Positions 9,001 to 21,000 of a DNA stretch of 64,000 nt are shown one piece after another. The position numbers were made by a program, and so were the translations under genes. The notes below the pieces were generated by a model. It saw nothing but the letters and a program-made list of their open reading frames with translations, did no database searches and was not told the DNA's origin. How positions within the stretch are numbered: position 1 is the stretch's first letter; every line of letters begins with the position of its first letter. Source of the stretch: Alteromonadaceae bacterium Bs31 (GTDB lineage: Bacteria > Pseudomonadota > Gammaproteobacteria > Pseudomonadales > Cellvibrionaceae); assembly GCA_900177435.1 (NCBI GenBank), contig FXAI01000004.1:334821-398820 (forward strand). Direction: 5' to 3'.

Positions 9001-12000
9001 TGGCGATTTATCATTAAGAGGTGGGCGCCTTTTTGAAGACGATGAAAGCGCAAGCCCGAGTGAAACAAACGGTACCATAGGTACACTCACCTTAACCGGT
9101 AGTGACATTGTTCTTACTGATGACGTTACTATCTCGTTAAATATGCGAGACGTTCCCAGTGGTTCTGGCTCAAGCGATACGACTTCGAATAATTTCTCTT
9201 TTACTGGTGCCATTAACAGCGAAGCCAGCGAAGAAAACAACCTTTCAATTATTGCAAATCAAATTACCTTTGGTGGTAATTTGGGTAGCACCCAAAGACT
9301 GGGTGCAATCGACCTGGATGCGACAGCAGAAATTTCAGCCTCCACAAATGCCATTGTTGCTAATTCCCTCGACGCACTTACTGCAGGTTCTTTCACCTCT
9401 GGCAGCATCACAACAGCAGGCACGGGTGCAAGCAATGGTGGGAACGTTGTTATTAATGCAGACACTTCCGTCTCCACCGCCGCCATTAACACCAGCTCTG
9501 GCGATAGTGGAAAAGGTGATGTGGATATCGACTCCGATGGTGCAATAACAACCGGAGCAATTACAACAGCAGGTACCGAAATAGACGGTAATTCAATTGA
9601 TCTTCTTTCTACTGCTGGAGCGATTTCCACGAGCGATATAGATGCCTCAGCGGGAGTGCAGACTCTTGCGGCAACTAATGGTTTTAGTGGTGGTTCAGTG
9701 ACGCTAAAAGGCACAAATGTAACTACTGGTTCGATAGATGCCGCTGGTAGCGCCGTAAACAACGTTAATGCTAGCAATGGCAACAATGGTGGTAACGGCG
9801 GTGACATTACCATCACTGCCGAAAGCGATAGCAATGATTACAGCATCACAATCGCCGGCGATATTAGTGCGGCCGCTGGGGAAGGGGATTCGACGGGTAG
9901 CCCTGGTACTACGGGTACGCTTCAACTTAATCTGAATGATACCGATACAAACTCCACAAACGTTGGAACTGTATACCTCGGTACGAATGCTGCGAACACT
10001 GTTACGCTTTCATCCTTCTTTAACGTGTCACTCGATATTAATGGTAGTGCAGGTGTTGACACCTTATACGGCTCAAGCGGCACTGATGTGTATTGGGCTA
10101 TTAATTCAACAGGCGGTGAATCGCAACTGGGTGAAGATGCTGCTTCTTTACTTGGTGGGTCGATAGGCGGGATTGAAAACTTTGTTGCACGAGATAATTC
10201 GAATGTTTTTGTTGTTGCTGGCAGCGGTAACACTACGTATTTAACAGGGGGCGCAGACAGTACTATCACTGGCCCCGATGCGGCGAATTACTGGAGGATT
10301 AACAGCAGCGGTACTGATTCGGTTATCGCAACTGCAAGTTCTGGTGTTGAATTCATCACATTTACAGGTATGAGTGAGCTTATTGGGGGTACAGGTGCAG
10401 ACAATTTTTCTATAAATACCATCAGTGCTTTCATCGGATTGATTAATGGCGGTGGCGGTAGTTCGGATAGCCTTACTCTAACGGATACTACTAATTCCCG
10501 TGTGGTTGAGCTGGTGGCAGATAACCCAATTGCTGCACCCGCCAGCGGCAATATCGGTGTGGTTAATGTTGGAGCCATAACCAACAGCGGCAATGCCGAT
10601 AATCAGTTGCTTGTTTCCTCGGGCGCTAATACTTGGGCCATAAAAGATAATGACGATGATGGCAATAGTGCAGCTGGTTTATCGGACGGTATTGATGACG
10701 GAACTGTCACCAGTGATATCTTTGATGAAACCGTTAAGTTTTTTGATTTTAATGCGGTTGCCGGTGGTAGCGGCGTAGATACTTTTAATATTACCGACGG
10801 AACTATTCGAGAAATCGATGGCGGTGGTGGAACCGATATCCTCAACGCTGCTAATGCGGCCAATACCTGGAACATTTTATTGGCTACAGCTACTTCAGGT
10901 GCGCACAATGTAGAGCTAAACGGTATTGAAGTCAGCTTTGTGGAAGATATCAACGGCGGTAGCGACGTCGATAGCTACACCTTCAGTTTTGATAATTCAT
11001 CGGAAACCTTTAGCGGCACTATAGACGCTGGCGCCAATGACTTTGACAAAGTTACCGTAACGGGTAATGCCTCGGTTGTGCTTGGCCAAAAATTAAACGG
11101 TGTTGATAACGCTGAGGTACTCGCCGGTAGTGGTGGTCAGCTAACAGTGACAACACCCGTTTTAGAAACCAATGCGGTGGTGTGGCAAGTTTTCGATATC
11201 GATGGGAACAATGCCTCAGATGTCGATTCCGACGGAGTTGATGATGGTACTGTTACTCAAGCGCTTGGTGTTGGTGGTTCAGCTTCTATATCCTTTACCG
11301 GTTTTGCGAGTTTTGTGGGTGGTGTTAACGACGACCAATTCAGCATTGCAGCCGACGGCGTTTTATCTGGAAATATAAACGGCGGTGCCGGAAATAATAC
11401 ACTCACGAGTAATAATGCTACTGGTACAAATACATGGCTGCTTACTTCTCAAACAGGCGGTAGTCTCACTCAGAATGGCAATGCCAGTACCTTCGAAAAT
11501 ATTCAAAATTTAGTTGGAAGCACGTCAGTTACTGATCAGTTAACGGGTAGTAACTCAAACAGTAGTTGGGTTGTGGGGGCAAGTAGCTCATATCGTATAG
11601 CTGGAACTTCTGAAGCAAATGCGACTGTGTTTTCGAATATGGAAAGCGTGGTAGGGGGAACCGGTGAAGATGGTTTCGATGTTCGATCGTTTAGCGCTAT
11701 GGCCATAAACGGTGGTGACAGCGGCCAGAATGACACGCTTACATTGGCCAGCTCTGCAAGTGCCAGCGCCAATTATTGGGCAATGTCCGCCCCTGAAACC
11801 GGTACTGTAAATGCCGGTTTAGTGGATGGCACACCCAAGCTGAGTTTTGAAGAAATAGAAATAATCGTAGCGCCCGACGATCGCACCGATAAGTTTGCGA
11901 TGGCATTTTTTACCGACCCACTCACGACTATTCTTGCCGGCAGCGGCACAGGTGATAGGCTGGAATATCTTAATGATACGAGTACGGCGGTGTCTGTAAC

Positions 12001-15000
12001 ACTGGCTAGCGGGGGAGCAAGTACTACTGGTGTTCAAGGGATAGAAACAATTTCTTTGCAGAACTCAGTTGCTGGCTCAACGCTTACTGTTAACCATACT
12101 GGTGCTGTTGATTGGACCATTAGTAGCGGGTCGGAGCAGGTTTCTATTGGCGGAGCAGTAACAAGCTTTTCGAACTTCACTAATCTTGAGGGTGGCAGTG
12201 GCGTTGACGAATTTGACATCTATTCGGCAACAACTCTCACTGAGATAGATGGAGGTGAGGGTTCAGATAATTTTAATATTTTAACTTCAGGTTTGGCACT
12301 TCAGATCGTTGGCGGTGAGAACACTCCCGATACCAATTTTATTGACACAATATATGGCCCCTCAGCGGACTCTTATTGGCAAATTAATGGCGTTGAGCAG
12401 GGAATACTGTCTGCTGGAACAAGTGCACCAGCGCCGTCTGATTCGCAAATCGGGTTTTCTGAAATAGAAAGCGTTGTAGGGCAGGATAGCACTGATGATC
12501 AATTTGCGATTAGCACCTTATCCTCAGAGATTGATATTAATGCTGGTGATTTGGTTGCCGGTACCGATAATGATATCGCGCGATATACGGGTGCCGCCGC
12601 CAATGTGACGGTGAACATGGCGGATGATACTAATATGGTAGTGGGGGCCGAAGCGCTATATGCCGGTGCAGGTTCCACGCTTATTGGCCCAAATGCGGTA
12701 ACAACATGGAATGTAACGGGGGAAAACGACGTTACTGTTGGTGGTTATAATTTTTATGACTTTAATAATTTCACCGGTGGTACTAATAACGATACATTTG
12801 AAATTGGCGCGAATGTTACTGGTACGATAAGTGGTGGTGACGGTAACGATACGTTTAGAATTAATGCAACAACGGTTACTGTAAATAATATCGATGGTGG
12901 AGCAGATACTAATACGCTAAGAGCACCTGCCGGTGGCGCCAAGTTCACCCTAGACAGTGGAACAAGTTTTAATACCGGTACGCTGACTAATGCTGATGGC
13001 TCAGCATCGTATGTCACGGCCTTCAGCGATATTCAAAATTACATTGGTGGAAGCGGTAGCGATGAGCTTGATGCTTCAGCGGTAACAGCAGACCTGCAGG
13101 TTGATATGGATGTTGCATCCGGTGTTACGCCAGTCGGAATTACTGCAATCGAAGTTATCCGCGCTCGCGCGGGTCAAACGAACACTTTATACGCCGCAGA
13201 TAATTCCAATACCTGGAATATAACGGGTAATAATGCTGGCGATATTGTTGGTGAAATTCAATTTTATAACTTCCAGAACCTGGTTGCCGGGGATGCTCCA
13301 AGCAATAGTACAAGCGGCGACACGTTTAATATTGATGCCTCTGTAGCGAGCATTACCGGTGGTAGCGGTTCGGACATCTTCAATATTGATGCTGCCGTAA
13401 CGGGTTCTGTTTCGGGTAACGGTGGTACGGACCAGTTTTATATTAATGCACAGGTTGGCGCCGATGATTCAACAACTGATATAGACGGTGGCGCGGGTGA
13501 TGATCAATTTCACCTTGGCAATAACAATGTTCGGCTTCAACTTGATGGCGGCGGAAATAACGACACTATTTATGGTTTCGATGCAGATGCAACCTGGGAT
13601 GTAGATGCCAATGGTACATCTGAGGTTCGACTTGCAGTAAATGCTGAAGGCAATGGCGTCGATTTTGAAGATATAGAAGTTTTAGAAGGTAGTGATGAAA
13701 ATGCCGACGTATTTTTGCTGGCCGGTCTAGGCGCTGCCTCTGGCCTTACTATTCGTGGCGGTGAATCTGCGGCCTTGCCAGATTCGGTAGTCGATACGGT
13801 TAATTATACAAAAGACACGTCAAACTCACTGGTGGTTGATGTTGATGCTTCTGCTGCGTTTTCGGGCGTACAGGAAGTTGAGCGTATTACTGGTAATGCA
13901 GACCACACTCTGCAGGCGAGTGGTGGCGGCATTTGGTCCATAACCGGTGCCAATGAGGGAAGCGTTGATGGTGTGCTTTTCTATGGTTTTGGTAATTTAC
14001 TGGGAGGCAATGCCAGTGCTTCTGCAGATGAATTTACGATTGAATTAGCCGGTTCAATAAGCGGTTTAATTGATGGTGCTGGGGGGACTGGAGATTTTAT
14101 TTCCCGTACCACTGCTACATCTGGTTCAACGCTTTGGTCCTTCACCGATAATGGCGGAACAACACAAACCGAACTCGGTAACCTGGATACCAACAGCGTT
14201 TCTCCTGCGTTTAGTGGGCCAGTTGCGGCAACTTTTGAGAATATTTATGAAGTAAGAGGTAGTCAAGGCTCGGATACTTACCTCTTCGCAGCGAATACTA
14301 CAGCTGGCAAGATTACCGATGTAAGCGGTAACGACAGCCTTATTTCCAATCACAGCTCATCGAACAGCTGGACCATTAGCGGAGTAAATTCCGGAACAGT
14401 TGGCTTTTTAACGAATGACTTTAGTGGGATTGAGCATATCACTGGTAGCACAAACTCAGACGATTTCACGGTTACAACGGGTTCTATTGCGTCTATCACC
14501 GGTGCAGGTGCAAATGATGAACTTACTGCGCAAAACGGTGGAGCAGATAACCTCTGGTTATTAACCGTTAATGATGGCGGTTCTGTACAAGGTGTAACAA
14601 ACTTTTCGAGTATAGAGAATTTAACCGGTAATAACGGAGCAGACCGGTTTAATGTATCTGATGGTGTCACTATCTCTGGTCTTATAGATGGCAGTAACCA
14701 TCCCGTCGCAGGCGACACTTTGGACCTTAGCGCTTACAGCACGCCTGTGTCGGTAAGCCTTGGTAATTCTATTGCAGGTTTTACCACTAGCGATGTGGAG
14801 AACCTTATTCTGCCGGGCGGTTTGGCAAACAGCCTTCAAGGAACCGACTCTCCCTCCATTTGGGATATTTACGGTGCTAATCAGGTACGTTTGAATGGCG
14901 TTGAGTATTCCAATGTTGGCAGCCTTGTGGGTGGAACGGACAGCGATACCTTTATATTCGAATCTGCTGGCGATTTAACCGGCGATATTAATGCCGGTGC

Positions 15001-18000
15001 AGGCAGTGGTACAGACAGTATCACTGGTGCAGGTAAGACCAATACATGGGTGATTGATTCCGCCGGGGGAGGCAGCTTAAATTCTGTTGGTTTTTCAGAT
15101 ATTGAAGACATTATTGGGGGGGCGGGTCAGGACACCTTCACCATTAGCGCCGATGTAAATTCAATAGTGGGTGGTGGCGAAGGCGATATTTTTCACGTAA
15201 ACGGTGCCTTCTCTGGTTCGTTAGACGGTGGTATTGGGGCGGATATATTTAATATCGCTGCTATTGTATCTACCGAAATATTGGGTGGCGCCGGTGACGA
15301 CCGCTTTAATGTGCAAAACGATATAGCGCTTACGTTAAACGGTGGCGGCGATTCCGACACTATCGCGCTGGAGCATGGTGCGTCAGCCGTTTGGACTTTT
15401 GATTCGGCGGGGGCCTACGAACAGGTAGCCGCAACGAGTACGGTTTCTTTCCGTGGTGTAGAGATTGCACTGGGCAGTAGTGTGGATGACTTGGTTAATA
15501 TTAACGACACCACTGTCAGTGGCATCGATATCAATGCTCGTGGCGGTACCAATACATTGAGGGTTGGTCATGGTGCGGCGACCAACTGGACAATAGACGC
15601 TATTAATTCCATTAATGCTGGTGCCATCACCTTTAGTAATTTTGGCGTGCTGGACGGCAGTGATTCTGCTTCAGGCATCGATACCTTCACCATTAACACT
15701 GTATTTACAGGAACGATTGACGGGCGTAGTGGCGGAGATACTTTCCATGTAAACGCTGCGGTTACTGGTAACCTGCATGGTGGTGAGGGTGGCGATACCT
15801 TCAATCTTGCAGCACCTGTGCAGGCGTTAACGGGTAGTTACCATGTTCACGGTGAAGCCGGGAATGATATTTTTACACTGCTTGATAACAGCGTTCTCGC
15901 GAATATTGACGGTGGTGCGGACAACGACCGCTTAAGTGGTTTTGCTTCTGCCTCCACTTGGAACATCGCAACCTTAAGCTCCGAATCTACCATTACTCTC
16001 GCTGGTGCAGCCGGGAAGGCTGTTAGTTTCAGCAATGTCGAAACCTTGCTTGGTCGCGATAATGTGGCCGATGGCTTCGTTTTCGATATGGGCGGCTCTG
16101 CGGTGGGAATGACCATCAGTGCCGGTGCAGGAGACGCCACTATTGATACGGTGGATTTTTCTAATCTTATTTTCCTTGATGGAGCTGAGCAGGTTATTGA
16201 TGTCTCTTCATCAGATATCACCGGCTTAGTGGGCGGCGTTGAAAGAATTATTAATGATGGCGATCACATTCTAAGAGCGAGTTCTGGCAGCGCCGAAATT
16301 ACTGATTGGGTTTTATTCGATGTTGATAGCAGTGGCACCGCTCAAGATGAAGGCTCGGTGGACGGTTTGCAATTCGTCGGATTCTCCGATCTTGAAGGGG
16401 GTGACGGCACGGATAATTTCTCGTTTAATGGAGCGATAATTACCGGGGATGTTTCCGGAGGTGATGGCTCAGATACAATTAGACGCGCCTCTGATAAAAG
16501 TACCTTCACAGCAGCCGATGCGACTACCTGGGTTATTAACGAGGCAGATCAAGGTACCTTCGATGATTTGACAGGTAGTTTTAGTGACATTGAAACTATT
16601 AATGGTAATGGCGCTGATGACACTTTTGTTTTTGCGGATACCGTTAACGGTAGTGTGGTAGATGCAGCAGCAACGTGGACTGGAACAATAAACGGGGGCG
16701 ACGCTCTCACTGCTGACAGGCTGACTTCGCAAAAATACGAGGATTCCACCTGGGATGTGAGTGGTAATGCCGAAGGGTCGACTACGTGGTTGAATGCATT
16801 CACTGGCATTGAACAACTCGTGGGCGCCGATGATTTCGCGGATACTTTCAATATCGGTACAAACGGCGTTATTCAAACCATTTTTGGTGGAACGGAAGGT
16901 GTTGCTGGCAGCGAAACTATTCTCGACACGCTGAACGCGGAAAATGGTACTGCCGAAAATATTTGGACTGTAGCTCGGGATGCTGGAGGAAGCCTCGAAA
17001 CTGTGGCCAGCCCGAGTAATGTAACAATGGTGTTTAGCTTTGATGGTATTGAGGATCTTGTTGGTGCTTCAGGCAAGGATACTTTTGTTGTGGTGGGCTC
17101 TTCTCAAATTGACGGAACCTATTATGGTGAAAATCGCGGTGCTGCAGATGCCACTCCCGACCCATATCCCTTGCTTGGCGAAGACAATAACCTTACTGAT
17201 ACCTTGGACCTTAAACAGTACACCGACACTATTAAAGTGGTTGTGGGCTCCGGTAGTTCCAGTGAAGACAACAGCTTCAGTAAAGTGGGTGTAGAAGTTA
17301 CTGATACCGATATAAACAATACTACCCAGGTGCGCGAACTTTACGGTACAAGCGGCACGTCGGTTTGGCAAATTACCGGTAAGAATACAGTTGTGGTTGA
17401 CGATGAAGAATACGAAAACTTCCAGTCCTTATTTGGCCATGCCGACGCAGAAGACAATTTCATATTTGCTGTCGGTGGCACGCTAACGGGCAGTATTTCC
17501 GGTGGGAACAGTGCAAGTGCCACTGACACGCTAACGGCATATGGCCACGCAGAGGGTACCGATTGGCTTATAACTGGAACTGGTGCGGGCAGCCTGGAAA
17601 TGAATGTTGTTGCCGATTCTTTTGATGGCAACCCCATTGAATTTAGCGGGATTGAGGAAATTTACGCAGGCGATGGGCCGGATGCCTTCCGTGTAGATTC
17701 ACCCACCTTAGCCGCTACTACGCTGGATATTTCCGCAGGTAATGGCAGCAACAGCTTTGATATTGTAAGCGCTTTGGTGGGTGATATTACTGGTGGTACG
17801 GATGTTGACAGTTTTACCATCGGCGCAGTGGTTACTGGTCTTATATCCGCGGGTGGCGATAGCGATGTTTTTGTGGTTTCCAGCTCGGCCGGTGATATGT
17901 TTTTTGACGCCGGTGAAAGTTCTAATGACAACGACATACTTACCGTTGACTATAGTTCCGCCGCAAATTGGGATCTGGATGCGGTGAACGGCTGGGTGGT

Positions 18001-21000
18001 GAGAGATGCTGGCACCGACGGCGATGTTAATACCATCGAGCTGGCCGGTTTTGAAACATTGAACGGTACCGACAGCGTGGATACCGCAGACTTCGATGAC
18101 GACAGCTTCACCGGAACGTTTAACGGGCGCGGTGGCAATGATGAATTCACCCTTAGCCAGGACGATTTAAATTTCACTCTCCGTGGTCAGGATGGTAGTT
18201 CTCCTGATGTGGGTAACGACACCGTTATCAATGCTCATACCACTGGAGCCGAATGGATCATTGCGGCAAGCGGCAGTTATGTTCAGGCGACAGGAACCGT
18301 TAACCTGAGCGGCATCGACAGTATCACCGGCGGTAGCGGTATCGACATCGTCACTACCAGTGTCGATATGGTGCGCATAAATACCCGTGGTGGGCCAGAT
18401 CAGATCACTCTTGGTGGCAGTGTGAGCAATGGCGTATTCGGTGGTTCAGGGAGTGACACCATTACCCTAAATAGCGACACTGTAACCGCCACTATTAACG
18501 GCGGAGATACCAGTAACCTTGATAGTACCGACGACACCGATACCTTAATTTCCAGTTCAAGCAATACCAATATTTGGGTAGTTAGCTCTGAGGGCGCAGG
18601 CACCTTAAGTAATGCTGGAGCGGTGTCTTTCTCGAATGTTGAAAGCATTACCGGTGGCACCGGTATCGATGAGTTTGATATTAATGGTGAGTTACTTGGC
18701 CTGCTAAATGGCCGAGGCGGTAATGATATTTTCGATATTGCGGCTGGGGTTGCTGGTGGCATTGTTGGTGGCACAGGTGATGACGTATTTACTGTGGAGC
18801 AATCTACTTTTGCGATAACAATTGATGGCGAAGGGAGCGAGCTTAACGGTGATCGCTTTATTTACGCTGTTTCCACCGGCACATTAAACAGCTGGGTTAT
18901 TGGCGCTGATAACCAGGGGACTGTTACAAACGGCCAGGCAGTTACCTTCCTGGGTATGGAGCATATCGAAGGAAGTAGCCTCGCCGATAATTTCGACATT
19001 GCTGCAAACATTACCGGTTCTATAAGTGGTGGAGCAGGGAATAACCAATATAGCTTTTCTAACAGTGGTATTAGTACAGATGTAATCGGTGGTGCAGATA
19101 CGGATGAAATTGTTGCCACCCACAGCGATGGTGGAACCTGGATAAATACTGCGACTGTGCAGCAGGTGGTTGATGCTAGCGCTACTCCAGGCACCGTTAC
19201 GTTTAGCAGTGTTGAACGCTTTACGGGTGGTGATGGCGCGGATGTATTTACTATTGAAAACGCCACCGACCGGGTAATAACAAATGGTGGTAATGATAGT
19301 GTTAGCACCGCTGTTTCTATCACCAATGGAGTGCAATTGGGCGATGGCAACGACACCTTGCAAGTGACCACTGCCGGTCTGCTTTTTGCCGCTGACGGCG
19401 GTGGCCAGTTATTGGGGGACACCTTTGTTGGAGCGGATGCCGACGCACAGTGGACGGTAAATAGTGCTAACGGCGGTACTTACTCCAACGATAACGGTGT
19501 GAACGTAATCACTCTTACAAGTTTTGAAAATCTCACTGGCGGAAGCCGAAATGATATTTATACCGTGAGCGCAGACCTGGACGGTTTGATCGATGGTGGC
19601 GGCCACGAGCAGTTGTTGAGTAGTAGCTCGCTTCCAGACCTGGATGCTGATCAGTTTGGTGATGTTATTGATGCTCGTTCGTTAACCGGAGCTAATATAT
19701 TTGTGCGCGAAGATAGCTCCTCAAGTAATGATCACTACAGTTTTACCAATGTTGAACTGGTTCGGGTGACTGCAGAAAATGGTGTTGGCCTTTACGATAC
19801 TATTCAAAGTGGTGACGGCTTGCACAGCTGGACTATAAATGGAAGTAACAGAGGTTTTGTAGAAAATGCTGGAAACGTGACATTCTTTGCCGGCTTCCAG
19901 AATATACAGGGCGGGCTCGGTGTTGACCAGTTTGCTATCGAAGGTAACAACAGCAATTACATTGATGGCTTGATTCATGGCGGTGGCGGTGCTGCTGTCG
20001 ATACTATCGATTACTCGCTGGTTGACGATGCGGTAACAGTTGAGCTGGGTGCGGCCAATAGCGGTATCGAAGATGTTGAAAGTGTAACGGGCTATCGCAT
20101 AGGTACAGTGGGTGCGAATCACCAACGAATTTTGGTAGGCCTTGATGGCGCAGCCAGTGATCTCAGTACCTGGGTAATCAGTGATTTTGATGGTGTTGAC
20201 AGTGTTGCCGACGGCACAAACGATGGTGTATTTACTCGCGCTGGAAATAGTTACCGTTTCACCAACTTTAATACCCTGGTAGGGCGTGATAACAATGATC
20301 AGTTCACTATCACTGGCGCCGGCGTAATTACTGGCGGCCTCATCGGTGGTGGTGGCAACAACGTTATAGATGCTTCTGGTTCCACTTCAGCAATCATCGC
20401 ACAGCTTACTAATGCCAATGCCACTGGCAACCAGGTAGGTTGGGATCTTAGTGAGATTAACCCTACAGATGGAATTGTTCAGATCAGCGGCATAAACACC
20501 GTTACAGCAAACAGCGCACTTGCCAATACTTTGCTGGGTTACCTTGCCAGTGACAATATCTGGGACATTGATGCCCCAAATTCTGGTGACATTAACGGTA
20601 ATGTACGCTTTAACAACTTTGCCAATTTAACGGGTGGTTCTGCCAAAGATACCTTTACCTTTGCAACAGCCACCACACTTAGCGGTCTTATCGACGGTAA
20701 CGGTGGTGCAGAAGATACGGTGGACGCACTTGCCTTGGCAGACAATCAAGTTGTTCTTATCGGCAACGGCCTTGTTGCCGGAGTTACTCCCACCTTGCGT
20801 ATTGCTAACATTGAAAGCATAACGCTTGATGGTAGTGGTAATCAGTTAATTGCAGACGCAACCAACAACACCTGGACGTCTTCAGGTATTGATGAAGGTG
20901 TACTCTCCAATACCGTTGCGCCACGTGCCGATAATACCCTTAGCTACACTGGTTTCTCGACTCTTCGCGGTAATAGCGGAAATGACCTGTTTGTATTTAC